DNA from: Pseudomonas sp. AB6
GTDB lineage: Bacteria; Pseudomonadota; Gammaproteobacteria; Pseudomonadales; Pseudomonadaceae
DNA: 64,000 nt
Reading direction: 5' to 3'
NCBI RefSeq assembly: GCF_034314105.1
Contig: NZ_JAVIWJ010000001.1
Span: 1,923,501-1,987,500, forward strand
This document shows, in pieces, positions 9,686 to 18,283 of this stretch (positions within the stretch are counted from its first letter, which is position 1; each line of letters starts with the position of its first letter). Under the pieces are notes generated by a model. The model saw only the letters and a program-made list of their open reading frames with translations. It was not told the origin of the DNA and ran no database searches. The translations under genes and the position numbers were made by a program.

Positions 9686-10357
9686 TTATTCGCCGACGCT
9701 GATCTTCAGGCCAGCGGCTATTGCAAAAGGTGTCAGGGTTACTGCCAAAGCGGTCAGGCTGCCAAGCCATAGCAAGTAACCAGTCGCGGGCATGCCTTGC
9801 AGCGCCGCTTGTAACGCGCCGCTGCCCAAAATCAAAACCGGGATGTACAACGGCAATATCAACAACGCTAACAACAATCCGCCGCGCTTAAGACCTACAG
9901 TCAATGCCGCGCCTACTGCGCCGAGCAAGCTTAAAACCGGTGTGCCCAACAATAACGAAAGCAACAAGACAGGCAGGCACTCGCCGGGCAAACCCAGCAT
10001 CAATGCCAATAACGGTGCCAATAACACCAAGGCCAGTCCCGAAAACACCCAGTGTGCCAGCACTTTGGCTGAAACGAGAAGAGCCAGGGGGTGCGACGAA
10101 AGGACCCACTGTTCCAGCGAACCGTCTTCAAAATCACTGCGAAACAGGCCGTCAAGCGAGAGCAGGACTGACAATAGTGCCGCCACCCAGACTAACCCCG
10201 GCGACAAGGTTTGCAACAAATGAGTCTCCGGGCCGACCGCCAGCGGAAATAGGGCGATTACGATCGCAAAAAAAACCAGCGGGTTGGCCAGCTCCGCCGG
10301 ACGACGAAATAATAACCGCGCTTCACGGGCGACCATCAGGGTAAACACATGACTCAT
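9686..10357 (-). CDS. ccmB: Haem exporter membrane subunit CcmB
   Basis: 223 residues with six membrane helices. Start ATG at 10357 gives [20 protein letters not shown], the family N-terminus, and an ATGA overlap with the ccmA stop codon. CcmB is the permease partner of the CcmA ATPase. In the CcmABCD complex, ATP hydrolysis drives release of haem-loaded CcmE rather than simple haem export. Confidence 0.95.
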   Translation of the reverse strand: MSHVFTLMVAREARLLFRRPAELANPLVFFAIVIALFPLAVGPETHLLQTLSPGLVWVAALLSVLLSLDGLFRSDFEDGSLEQWVLSSHPLALLVSAKVLAHWVFSGLALVLLAPLLALMLGLPGECLPVLLLSLLLGTPVLSLLGAVGAALTVGLKRGGLLLALLILPLYIPVLILGSGALQAALQGMPATGYLLWLGSLTALAVTLTPFAIAAGLKISVGE

Positions 10358-10989
10358 ACCGCCCACTGCCCCAGGTCAAGGTCTCGATAACCATCAGGAA
10401 TGTGACCCAACGTATGGTGAGTGGTCAATACGACCATGCCTCCGCGTTCGCAATGCGCTGCCAGATGCTTTTCCAGTTGGGCCACGCCTTGTTTGTCCAG
10501 CGCAGTGAAGGGCTCATCGAGAATCCACAGCGGCGGGCTATCCAGATACAGACGCGCCAACGCGACCCGCCGTTGCTGGCCCGCAGACAGGGTATGGCAA
10601 GGTACGTCTTCGAAACCGCGTAAGCCGACCGACTCCAATGCACGCCAAATGTCATCGCGCTGTGCCGGCCGGTGCAAGGCACACAACCAGGTCAAGTTTT
10701 CCTCGGCGGTCAGCAAGTCCTTGATTCCAGCGGCATGGCCAATCCACAGCAGATTGCGCGCCAGCTCGGCCCGTTGTGTCGCTAATGGCTGGCCGTTAAG
10801 CAGCACATTGCCCGCTGTCGGTTGCATCAGCCCGGCCAATAAACGCAACAGACTGGTTTTGCCGCTGCCGTTGGGGCCGCTTATTTGCAACATATCGCCG
10901 GCCGACAGACGCAGTTCGAGGTTCTCGAAGAGCATCCGCCAGTCACGCTCGCAAGCGAGCGCCACGGCTTCTAGAAGCGGGCTGGACAT
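10354..10989 (-). CDS. ccmA: Haem exporter ATP-binding subunit CcmA
   Basis: 211 residues. ABC ATPase motifs in order: Walker A GPNGSGKT, signature LSAGQQRR, Walker [13 protein letters not shown], and an H-loop in LTTHH. The start is the ATG at 10989, with AAAGG seven bases upstream; an upstream in-frame start lacks a site. It is the first gene of the ccm operon and is divergent from the second FliK-like gene across a ~200-bp promoter region. Confidence 0.96.
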   Translation of the reverse strand: MSSPLLEAVALACERDWRMLFENLELRLSAGDMLQISGPNGSGKTSLLRLLAGLMQPTAGNVLLNGQPLATQRAELARNLLWIGHAAGIKDLLTAEENLTWLCALHRPAQRDDIWRALESVGLRGFEDVPCHTLSAGQQRRVALARLYLDSPPLWILDEPFTALDKQGVAQLEKHLAAHCERGGMVVLTTHHTLGHIPDGYRDLDLGQWAV

Positions 10990-11059
10990 GGCTGACCTTT
11001 CTTTGATGATCAAGGGCTAAGCGGTTCAAGTCGGCTAAAAACCGGCCGTTATACTGATG

Positions 11060-11096
11060 ACGTTTAAACGTGTCACCCACCCGAAAGGATGGGTGA
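11060..11096. promoter_or_regulatory. Palindrome plus GNRA-loop hairpin in the ccmA / fliK-like divergent region
   Basis: ACGTTTAAACGT (11060-11071) is a perfect 12-bp palindrome. Immediately next to it, TCACCCA and TGGGTGA (11073-11096) form a hairpin with two extra G-C pairs around a GAAA tetraloop. Both lie between two divergent start codons. They may be an operator, a leader structure or a terminator for incoming transcription; no T-run follows on either side. Confidence 0.4.
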
Positions 11097-11190
11097 CCGA
11101 TATTTCTATCCGCACCTTCGCAGACGGGGCGGCATTATACATGTCATGTCCTACTTTCAAGAGGGCAATTTCGACAGGTTGTAACTCTCC

Positions 11191-12771
11191 ATGACTGGCG
11201 ACATCAGTAGCCTCCCACCGCTTACCCCCTCCACCGCTCTGATCAAGGCTGGTGTTGCACCGACTGATGTTCTCAAATTGCTTCAACCGGCAGCAGGGTT
11301 GTTGGCGGCTGGCGAAACGGTAACGGCGCAAGTCGTCACCACAACGCCAATAGATCAGACGTTTCAGCTGCTGTTACGGCTTAATCTGGCAAGCGGTGGA
11401 CAAACCCTGATACAGGCCTCCAGCCCGCAGCCGTTGGCGGTAGGCTCCAATTTATTGGTGTCGCAACCCACGCCCAGCAGCCTGGCAATTACCGTGCAAC
11501 AGAGCTTGAATTCGGCAGTTGCCAGTTTGTTGGCAATCGACACCAAACAACTACCGGTCGGCACCTTGCTGCAAGGCACCGTACAGAGCAGCCAGGCATT
11601 GCCCCCCGCCCTTGGCCAGCCTGCGCTGTTTCGCACCATCATCACCTTGATCAACACCGTACTCGCTGGCACTAGCCTGACGATTGACAGCCCTCAGCCG
11701 TTGGCGGTTGGCAGCCAGCTCAACGCACAGGTACAAGGTCCGCAGTCCCTGAGTTTCGTGCAATTGAGCTCACGTCTGGATCAGATGGCAGTGTCCCAGC
11801 AGCTCAGTACTCAGCAAAGCCGCCAAGGGTCGCTAGACGGCTTGTTTAAGGTGCTGCAAAACGTCCAGCAAAATCAAAGCCTGCCACCGGCCTTGCAGGC
11901 GAGTATCAATACGTTATTGGCCAACCTTCCCAATATTCAGCAATTGAGCGACCCCAAAGTTGTTGCGCAAGCGTTGAATGGCAGCGGTGTATTTCTTGAA
12001 GCCAATCTCCTGGGCAGCCGAGCCGTGGCGGCCGGTCCAGACCTGAAAGCCAATCTACTGCGGCTGATTTCGCAGATCATTGCGAATGTCCCAGACAACA
12101 CCGATTACGACGCCGCAGCGGCCGCCAATACCATGGCTCGGGTTATGCCGAGCTTTATCCGCAACGCGCTAGGCACACTTGGCTTAGTCGGCGCACGCCC
12201 ACAGCACCCCAGTAGTTTTCCTATCCCTTCGCGTTACTTAGGGTCTGAAAACGCGCAAGACCTGGAGACCATCCTGAAGCTCGCGGCGGCAGCCATCTCC
12301 CGCCTGCAAAGTCACCAATTGTCTGGACTTGAACAGACCCGAACTACCGCGGACGGCAGCCTGCTGACCACCTGGCAATTGGAAGTCCCGATGCGTAATC
12401 TGCAAGACATCGTGCCGCTACAGGTCAAAGTCCAGCGTGAAGAAACATCGGATCAGGATGAGGCTGCTGAGAAATACGACAACCCGAGCAAGCCCGCGAA
12501 AGCGAAGCTATGGCGGGTTGAATTAGCATTTGATTTAGAGCCGCTGGGGCCGTTGCAGGTTCAGGTACAGCTGGTACGTGGCAGTCTGTCCAGCCAGCTT
12601 TGGGCCGAGCGTTCAGAAAGTGCCGAGCTGATCGCGAGTGAATTGGGTTACCTGCGCGAACGTCTGGTGGCATCGGGCATCGATGTCAGCGAGTTGGCCT
12701 GCCATCGCGGTACGCCGCCGCAAGGCCCGCGCACCGCCCTTGAACAACGCTGGATCGACGAGACCGCCTGA
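11191..12771 (+). CDS. Second FliK-like flagellar hook-length control protein
   Basis: 526 residues. The N-terminal ~400 are Gln/Leu/Ala/Ser-rich and low in predicted structure. The C-terminal ~100 (PLGPLQVQVQLVRGSLSSQLWAERS, SAELIASELGYLRERLVASGIDVSEL) match the FliK C-terminal domain, which contacts FlhB to switch export specificity. It is distinct from the canonical fliK at 36582-38027, and equivalents near ccm occur in other pseudomonads. It overlaps the FlhB-tail gene by one base (TGATG). Whether it acts on the flagellum is inferred from domain content only. Confidence 0.85.
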   Translation: MTGDISSLPPLTPSTALIKAGVAPTDVLKLLQPAAGLLAAGETVTAQVVTTTPIDQTFQLLLRLNLASGGQTLIQASSPQPLAVGSNLLVSQPTPSSLAITVQQSLNSAVASLLAIDTKQLPVGTLLQGTVQSSQALPPALGQPALFRTIITLINTVLAGTSLTIDSPQPLAVGSQLNAQVQGPQSLSFVQLSSRLDQMAVSQQLSTQQSRQGSLDGLFKVLQNVQQNQSLPPALQASINTLLANLPNIQQLSDPKVVAQALNGSGVFLEANLLGSRAVAAGPDLKANLLRLISQIIANVPDNTDYDAAAAANTMARVMPSFIRNALGTLGLVGARPQHPSSFPIPSRYLGSENAQDLETILKLAAAAISRLQSHQLSGLEQTRTTADGSLLTTWQLEVPMRNLQDIVPLQVKVQREETSDQDEAAEKYDNPSKPAKAKLWRVELAFDLEPLGPLQVQVQLVRGSLSSQLWAERSESAELIASELGYLRERLVASGIDVSELACHRGTPPQGPRTALEQRWIDETA

Positions 12772-13094
12772 TGACCCAATCCGAACACCACCCGCGTCAG
12801 GCCATCGCCCTCAGCTACAACGGGCAACAAGCACCGACCCTCACAGCCAAAGGCGATGACGAATTGGCGGAGACGATCCTGGCCATCGCCCGGGAATACA
12901 ACGTCCCTATCTACGAAAACGCCGAGCTGGTCAAACTGCTCGCCCGCATGGAATTAGGCGACAGCATCCCGGAGGTGCTGTACCGCACCATCGCCGAAAT
13001 AATCGCGTTCGCTTGGCACTTGAAAGGTAAGTTTCCGGAGGGCCGTGACCCGGACGCCGAGCCGGTGGAGCGAGACATCACGCCGACCGCCTGA
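12771..13094 (+). CDS. Stand-alone FlhB C-terminal domain protein (EscU/YscU/HrcU switch family)
   Basis: 107 residues that align with the part of FlhB lying after its NPTH autocleavage site: AIALSYNGQQAPTLTAKGDDELAETILAIAREYNVPIYENAELVKLLARMELG parallels the FlhB segment at residues 274-330. There is no membrane domain and no NPTH motif, so it resembles a pre-cleaved FlhB-CC fragment. Such proteins can partly replace the FlhB C-terminus in other bacteria. Start-stop overlap with the FliK-like gene suggests the two proteins work as a pair. Confidence 0.85.
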   Translation: MTQSEHHPRQAIALSYNGQQAPTLTAKGDDELAETILAIAREYNVPIYENAELVKLLARMELGDSIPEVLYRTIAEIIAFAWHLKGKFPEGRDPDAEPVERDITPTA

Positions 13095-13169
13095 CAAACC
13101 GCATTGATCTCTTCGCCCATGAGTTGGCTTCCAAAAAATCGGGGGCACACATTTTCTGCGTAAGATTTT

Positions 13170-14057
13170 TCAGGTCTCCGACGCCAGCATATGATCAAAC
13201 AGCAACCGCGCAGTGACCGACAACGCCTCCCGAGAACGCACACACATAATCAGTTCACGGGTGGCCCAGGGCTCGTCCAGCGCGAGGGTTTTTGCATGTT
13301 CAATGGCATAAATATCGACGCTGCCCTGAGGCAATATGCCGATCCCGATTCCCGCTTGAACCATCAAGCACAAGGCGTCGTAACTGGACACCTCCATGCG
13401 CAGCTTGAGCGATCTGCCTGCATCGCTGGCCGCTTTGATCATCTGAAAATTTAAATGGGTGCCGCTACGTAACGCCACATATTCATAATCAAGGGTGTCG
13501 GCGAAGGTCACGCTGTCGCGGGCGGCCAAAGGATGACCATCGGGCACCAGCAATACCAACTGATCCGTGCGGAACGGATACACCTCGACGTCCGAGCCAT
13601 GCGGTAATCGGGTGAATACCCCAATGTCCGCAAGGTTTTCCGCGATGCCCTTGGTAATCGCCAGACTTTGCTTTTCTTCCAGGGTGATCTGAATCTGCGG
13701 ATAAAGGTCCATGAAAGACTTTAGCAGCGAGGGCATGAACTGAGTGATGGCCGAGATGTTGGCGAGCACATGGATAGAGCCGCGTCGACCGTGGGAATAA
13801 TCGTGCATCTGCACGACGATCTCATTCAGGTTGTTGAGCACGCTACGGGCCATGTACAGCAAAGAAATGCCTGCGGCCGTCGGGGTGATGCCCTTGTTGG
13901 TGCGTACCAGCAACTGCGAATTGAGCAGCTCTTCCAGCTCACTCAAGCGTTTGCTGACCGCCGCTGCCGCGATGTGTTCGCGCTTGGCGGCGGCGGCAAT
14001 CGTGCCTTCTTCAATGACACTGACAAACAGGCGTAACGATACGGGATCAAGTTTCAT
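13170..14057 (-). CDS. LysR-family transcriptional regulator
   Basis: About 295 residues from the ATG at 14057. The N-terminal winged helix-turn-helix (LDPVSLRLFVSVIEEGTIAAAAKREHIAAAAVSKRLSELEELL) is followed by a substrate-binding domain (FGDTL-type hinge replaced by SYDALCLMVQAGIGIGILPQG). It lies about 57 bp downstream of the maleate isomerase-like gene on the same strand, so it probably regulates the MFS/isomerase cassette and is carried on its transcript. It faces the 3' end of the FlhB-tail gene across 75 bp with no clear terminator. Confidence 0.9.
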   Translation of the reverse strand: MKLDPVSLRLFVSVIEEGTIAAAAKREHIAAAAVSKRLSELEELLNSQLLVRTNKGITPTAAGISLLYMARSVLNNLNEIVVQMHDYSHGRRGSIHVLANISAITQFMPSLLKSFMDLYPQIQITLEEKQSLAITKGIAENLADIGVFTRLPHGSDVEVYPFRTDQLVLLVPDGHPLAARDSVTFADTLDYEYVALRSGTHLNFQMIKAASDAGRSLKLRMEVSSYDALCLMVQAGIGIGILPQGSVDIYAIEHAKTLALDEPWATRELIMCVRSREALSVTARLLFDHMLASET

Positions 14058-14114
14058 GGGGGCCAGCAGGCTCAACTGTTTGGACTGCGCCGATGGTACC
14101 CCTTTACGTCTGTA

Positions 14115-14867
14115 TCAGAACGCGCCTGAAAGCAGATAACCCGCGTTTGGCACTTGGGCTTTGAGGCCCAGGGTTTTCAGTATCTGGTAAACGGTGGCGA
14201 CTGACGCCGACAGCACCGGCATGTCGATACGGTCTTGAACCACCTGGATAGCCGCCAGCGATGGCATTTGCACACAGGCCGAAAGCACCACGCCGTCCGC
14301 TTGGCCGATGTTCAGGCGGTCGGCGTGCGCCACCAGATCCATCGGGTCCAAACGACCTACCGCGAGGTTGTCGGAGACTTCCAAACTGATCGAATCGGTG
14401 ACTTCAATCCCGGCGGCTTCAATGTAGTCGATCACTTGTTGGGTAAGCGGCTTCATGTAAGGGGTGATCAGTGCGACTTTTTTGTAGCCCAGCACATTCA
14501 AACTGTCGATCAGCGCGCCGGCCGAACTCAGCACCGGAGTCGGCGCATTGTTGCTCTTAACGGTTTCGCTCAGACGTGCCTGGGACACTTTGTGATAACC
14601 GGCGCCTTGGCACATGATCGCTACCAGGCAGGCATAAGCCATGACGTCGACCCGAGCATCGCTCAGTTCCAGGGCACAGCGATCGCTGTCGACGTCCATT
14701 CTTTTAAGCTCTTCAGGGCTCACATTCATCATTCGCATGCGCGCGGAGTGAAAGGTGAAATGCTCCTCTGGGAATAACGAATAACGCGAGGTCAGCATCG
14801 CCGGGATTTCGGTTTCCATGGTGGTGTTGGAGCTTGGAACGATTTGGCCGATACGAAAATTTTTCAT
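14115..14867 (-). CDS. Maleate isomerase-like Asp/Glu racemase superfamily enzyme
   Basis: 250 residues. The N-terminus IGQIVPSSNTTMETEIPAML is the signature of maleate cis-trans isomerases and arylmalonate decarboxylases. Two catalytic cysteine positions are present, Cys80 (MAYACLVAI) and Cys198 (LSACVQMPS), with spacing like that of characterised maleate isomerases, where one Cys attacks the double bond to give fumarate. The predicted reaction is maleate to fumarate in the cytosol, without cofactor. The adjacent MFS gene (21 bp upstream in the transcript) may import the substrate. No other nicotinate or gentisate pathway genes are in the window, so the source of maleate is unknown. Confidence 0.8.
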   Translation of the reverse strand: MKNFRIGQIVPSSNTTMETEIPAMLTSRYSLFPEEHFTFHSARMRMMNVSPEELKRMDVDSDRCALELSDARVDVMAYACLVAIMCQGAGYHKVSQARLSETVKSNNAPTPVLSSAGALIDSLNVLGYKKVALITPYMKPLTQQVIDYIEAAGIEVTDSISLEVSDNLAVGRLDPMDLVAHADRLNIGQADGVVLSACVQMPSLAAIQVVQDRIDMPVLSASVATVYQILKTLGLKAQVPNAGYLLSGAF

Positions 14868-14888
14868 GGTTCAGTCCTTTTCTAGAAG

Positions 14889-16208
14889 TCAGTTTCCGCT
14901 GGTCAGTTGAGCGCCCTTGGTTTCCTGAAGCGTGAACACCATGACGGCGGCGATCGCATAAGAAACAGAGGCCAGAGAAATGGTCGCGGTGAAGCCCACA
15001 AGCGGGATCAAAATAGGCACCAACTTGATCCCGGCAATGGCGCCGACACGACCGAAGTTGAAGCAAAAACCTGACGCGGTGGAGCGAATGCTGGTCGGGA
15101 ACAGTTCCGAGTACCACGAGCCGAAGCCGCTGAAGTAGCCAGTGAAGAAGCCCAGTAATGCGGCCAGGGAGCCGAGGGTGATTACGTTCTGGGTGGTGAA
15201 CAGCAGTTTGCCGTCGGTCAATGGCATCAGCGTCGCCGAGTAGGCAAACACCGGCACCATGATCGCCATGCCCGCGAAAAAGATCGCAAATGAAAGACGT
15301 CGGCCAATTGCTTCGGCCAAATAGCCATACGCCAGGTAACCAATAGTCGCGCCGATGCCGATCCAGATCACAAACACCGGCGCTTGATCAATACGCACGT
15401 TGAGGATGTTCTGCAGATAGGCCGGCATAAAGGTCATGATGATCCAATAGCCATACATACCCAGCACCGAAATGCTTAAGCCCAGCAGGGTCATTTTCAG
15501 GTATTGCGGGGTGAAAATTTCCATCAACCGGCCTTTGCTGGCGTTCTTACTCATGAATTCGCGATTGGCCAGCCAGACAGGCGACTCTTTGACGAAGAGC
15601 ATGATGAATACCAGCGTGAAATAGGCTGGGATCGAGGCGTAAATGAACAGCGAGCGCCATGACTCCGGATCGTTGGTCTTCAGAAAGGTCCAGGCGAATA
15701 TTGCTGCCAGCAGACCACCGCCCGACCAACCGGTTTGCATCACCGCGAAGGCCTTGGCCCGTCCGGCCGGCGGCCAGATTTCCGATACCAGTGCCGCAGC
15801 GGCGGACCACAGGCCGCCTACGGCGATACCGACACAAAAGCGGCAGACGTTAAGTTGCCATAAGCTGTCGGCGTAACCACAGAGCAGGGTTCCAGTACCG
15901 TATACAAACACCGACAACAACATGGTTTTTTTTCGGCCTATCTTGTCAGCAAGGTTACCCAGGAAAAAGCCACCAATCCCGGTCGCCAGCAGGAACCAGG
16001 CAACGGTGGAAACGACATCACCCATACCGACCGAAAAACTTTTCGCCACGGCCAGCAGGACAAAGCCAAACACCGTGGCGTCCAGCGCGTCGAACAACCA
16101 AGCGGCCCAAGAGCCTCCCAGCGTCAGGTAACGTTCACCTTGTGTAAGGCTGTTAACGCCCGTCGTAGCAGAGGGTGCTGCAATCGGTCTCGCGGTCATG
16201 GTTTTCAT
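14889..16208 (-). CDS. MFS transporter (aromatic acid/sialate:H+ symporter-like)
   Basis: 439 residues from the ATG at 16208, behind GAGAG; a longer frame begins at 16283. About twelve membrane segments, with the loop 2-3 motif GNLADKIGRKK and the repeated ATxxG-F signature. Subfamily features (FDALDATVFGFVLLAVAKSF, WPPAGRAKAFAVMQTGWSGGGLLAAIFAW) resemble acid:proton symporters. Co-transcription with the maleate isomerase-like gene suggests a dicarboxylate or related acid as substrate, which is inference. A 12-bp-stem hairpin lies upstream. Confidence 0.85.
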   Translation of the reverse strand: MKTMTARPIAAPSATTGVNSLTQGERYLTLGGSWAAWLFDALDATVFGFVLLAVAKSFSVGMGDVVSTVAWFLLATGIGGFFLGNLADKIGRKKTMLLSVFVYGTGTLLCGYADSLWQLNVCRFCVGIAVGGLWSAAAALVSEIWPPAGRAKAFAVMQTGWSGGGLLAAIFAWTFLKTNDPESWRSLFIYASIPAYFTLVFIMLFVKESPVWLANREFMSKNASKGRLMEIFTPQYLKMTLLGLSISVLGMYGYWIIMTFMPAYLQNILNVRIDQAPVFVIWIGIGATIGYLAYGYLAEAIGRRLSFAIFFAGMAIMVPVFAYSATLMPLTDGKLLFTTQNVITLGSLAALLGFFTGYFSGFGSWYSELFPTSIRSTASGFCFNFGRVGAIAGIKLVPILIPLVGFTATISLASVSYAIAAVMVFTLQETKGAQLTSGN

Positions 16209-16335
16209 CGCATTCTCTCGTCGTGATCGACTTATTGTTTTTGCGGAATCACTCAGCTTCAGCGGTACTGAATGAGCATTCATGTGAGAGGGATACTAAA
16301 AGCGGGGATTTAGCGCGTATATCAGGCATTGACGA

Positions 16336-16364
16336 GCTTGCCATCGCGTATGGCGATGGCAAGC
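16336..16364 (-). terminator. Perfect 12-bp-stem hairpin at the end of the chemotaxis operon
   Basis: GCTTGCCATCGC and GCGATGGCAAGC are exact inverted repeats around a 5-base loop. They lie 58 bases past the DUF2802 stop codon on the minus strand. There is no T-run immediately after it in that direction; a T6 run lies about ten bases beyond the hairpin on the plus strand. It probably ends or protects the upstream transcript. It also marks the junction between flagellar genes and the maleate isomerase cassette. Confidence 0.5.
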
Positions 16365-16422
16365 ACTTGAAAAGTATTTTTTGCAGAAGAATTCGAAGCT
16401 TTCTAGGCCGTAAAGGTGTGCC

Positions 16423-16827
16423 CTACCCGCGCCGCGGCGCCTCGTGCATTTTGCTCATCAACTGAGCTTCCGCCTGAGTCAATCCGCAGGATTGGGTCAG
16501 TTCGTCGACGCTGGCACCCATGCCGACCAAACGGGCAGCTTGGGCGAAGGACAACGTGGACGGATCACGCTGCTCAAGTTGGCTCAACTTGTCCGGTAAC
16601 GGCGCTACGATTGAGCGCAATTCATGCAAGTCTTCACCCATACGAACGGTGCCGCTCTGGTAATTATCCAGACGTCTGCCTAAGTCTCGGATGCGTTGAT
16701 CTCGCACCGCGTCGCCCTCGGCCTGCTGCGTCAGCAATAACCGCTGGCGCTTGGCGTCGGACAAGAACAACACCAACGAGAGCACCCAAAGGATGCCCAG
16801 GAAAATAACAGCTGCCTCAAGAATCAA
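16423..16827 (-). CDS. DUF2802 domain protein of the chemotaxis tail
   Basis: 134 residues. One N-terminal membrane helix (about 4-22) is followed by a coiled-coil-like stretch (RDQRIRDLGRRLDNYQSG) and a C-terminal helix-turn-helix-like segment (FAQAARLVGMGASVDELTQSCGLTQAEAQLM). This is the DUF2802 family gene that follows cheW in pseudomonads and vibrios. Its function is unknown. Its position after parC, parP and cheW suggests a role at the pole or in array assembly. Its ATG directly abuts the cheW stop codon. Confidence 0.85.
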   Translation of the reverse strand: MILEAAVIFLGILWVLSLVLFLSDAKRQRLLLTQQAEGDAVRDQRIRDLGRRLDNYQSGTVRMGEDLHELRSIVAPLPDKLSQLEQRDPSTLSFAQAARLVGMGASVDELTQSCGLTQAEAQLMSKMHEAPRRG

Positions 16828-17307
16828 TCAGATGTTCTCCAGGTCCGACCACTCTTCTTCCGACATCATTTTGTCCAGCTCAACAAGGATCAGCAGCTCA
16901 CCGTTCTTGTTGCATACGCCCTGGATAAACTTGGCGGACTCGTCATTTCCTACGTTTGGTGCGGTTTCGACTTCAGACTGACGCAGATAGACCACTTCCG
17001 CCACACTGTCGACCAGAATCCCGACCACTTGTTTGTCCGCTTCGATGATCACGACGCGGGTGTTGTCGCTGACTTCAACCGGGGCCAGACCGAAACGCTG
17101 GCGGGTATCGATCACGGTCACCACGTTACCGCGCAGGTTGATGATACCCAGCACATAGCTTGGTGCTCCCGGAACCGGTGCGATTTCGGTATAACGCAGC
17201 ACTTCCTGAACCTGCATCACGTTGATGCCATACGACTCGTTATCCAAGCGGAACGTAACCCACTGCAGGATAGGATCTTCGGAACCTTGTGCTGACGACT
17301 TATTCAT
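16828..17307 (-). CDS. cheW: Chemotaxis coupling protein CheW
   Basis: 159 residues forming a single CheW domain. It begins ILQWVTFRLDNESYGINVMQVQEVLRYTEIAPVPGAP and has the conserved VLGIINLRGNVVTVIDTRQRFGL segment that binds receptors and the CheA P5 domain. CheW is the cytoplasmic adaptor between chemoreceptors and CheA. The gene follows the ParP gene by about 55 bp. Confidence 0.95.
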   Translation of the reverse strand: MNKSSAQGSEDPILQWVTFRLDNESYGINVMQVQEVLRYTEIAPVPGAPSYVLGIINLRGNVVTVIDTRQRFGLAPVEVSDNTRVVIIEADKQVVGILVDSVAEVVYLRQSEVETAPNVGNDESAKFIQGVCNKNGELLILVELDKMMSEEEWSDLENI

Positions 17308-17362
17308 ACCCCTAACCCCTCAAGTGTTTGCTGTACAGACGGCACTGAGCGCCGCCCTATGA

Positions 17363-18196
17363 TTATTTTATAACGCCCATTTGCTTGACCGCGCCACTGG
17401 CTATCAGCTCGGCCAATTCGGAAACATCCAACAATGCGCACATGTGTTCAATCACTGTGCCCGCCAACCAAGGGCGTTGGCCACGCTGGCTGCGCCATTT
17501 TATTTCGTTGGGGTCCAGGCGTATCGAGCGGCTAACGTGATGCACGGCCAACCCCCACTCATAACCCTGAACAGAAATAACGTATTGCAAGCCCTGGCGG
17601 AAATCATCGCGATAGCGGTCCGGCATTACCCAGCGCGCGGTGTCGAGTACCTTCAAGTTGCCGCTTTGGCTGGGCAAGATCCCCAGAAACCAGTCCGGCT
17701 GGCCAAACAATGGTGTTAGCTCAGCCCCGGCCAAGGAATAGATCGAGCCCAAGCACACTAACGGCACGGCCAGTGTCAAGCCGGCAACATCGAACAACAA
17801 GCATTCGAAGGGCTCGGCAGCCCACGCGGGGCGGTCGTCTTTGGCCAGCGCAGGTGGTGTGCCGTGACCCGAAGGGAGAGAGACGTCCACTGCGGAGTTG
17901 AACATGGTCACCGAACGCTCAACAACTGGCTTCGCTTCGATCACCTTGGGCACAAGCGCCACAGGTGCGGGCAACGCCACCTCATGAACCACGCTCGGCA
18001 CAGGCACGGCAACGACAACCGCCGCCAACGCCGCGCTAACCACCGCATCACGAGCTTGCTCTTCGAGCACCGCAGCCTGGAACTCATCCAGGCCGGAACT
18101 GACCGTCAGCTCTTCAGTGGCGTCTTGAAGCAACGCATCCAAATAAGACTGCAGCGCCAGTTGTGGCCGTGTTGCGATATCGACAGGGCGGTTCAT
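17363..18196 (-). CDS. CheW-domain protein, ParP-like polar array partner
   Basis: 277 residues. The N-terminal ~130 are Ala/Val/Pro-rich and probably disordered. The C-terminal half (FECLLFDVAGLTLAVPLVCLGSIYS, GILPSQSGNLKVLDTARWVMP) is a CheW-like domain. The position between a ParA-like ATPase gene and cheW matches ParP of Vibrio, where the protein links CheA to the polar ATPase ParC and stabilises arrays. That functional assignment is by synteny and domain order. Confidence 0.8.
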   Translation of the reverse strand: MNRPVDIATRPQLALQSYLDALLQDATEELTVSSGLDEFQAAVLEEQARDAVVSAALAAVVVAVPVPSVVHEVALPAPVALVPKVIEAKPVVERSVTMFNSAVDVSLPSGHGTPPALAKDDRPAWAAEPFECLLFDVAGLTLAVPLVCLGSIYSLAGAELTPLFGQPDWFLGILPSQSGNLKVLDTARWVMPDRYRDDFRQGLQYVISVQGYEWGLAVHHVSRSIRLDPNEIKWRSQRGQRPWLAGTVIEHMCALLDVSELAELIASGAVKQMGVIK

Positions 18197-18283
18197 GACT
18201 CAGATCCGAAAATATTACCTTTATGGTTTATCGGCCGTGCCGGCATCCGACTTGAATGTGTCGGCAACTGAGCCATACGCACC

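Noticed and set aside
10944..10963. Palindromic CGCTCGCAAGCGAGCG inside ccmA
   Set aside because: It lies within conserved coding sequence (ALACERD) and resembles common GC-rich words of Pseudomonas genomes; no evidence for a regulatory role.
11035..11331. Minus-strand frame across the ccmA / fliK-like promoter region
   Set aside because: It covers both divergent promoters and the start of the FliK-like gene, and shows no recognisable protein features.
12771..13094. FlhB-tail gene as a broken pseudogene of flhB
   Set aside because: It has an intact frame, start-stop coupling to the FliK-like gene and a domain boundary exactly after the autocleavage site, and such stand-alone tails are a known family.
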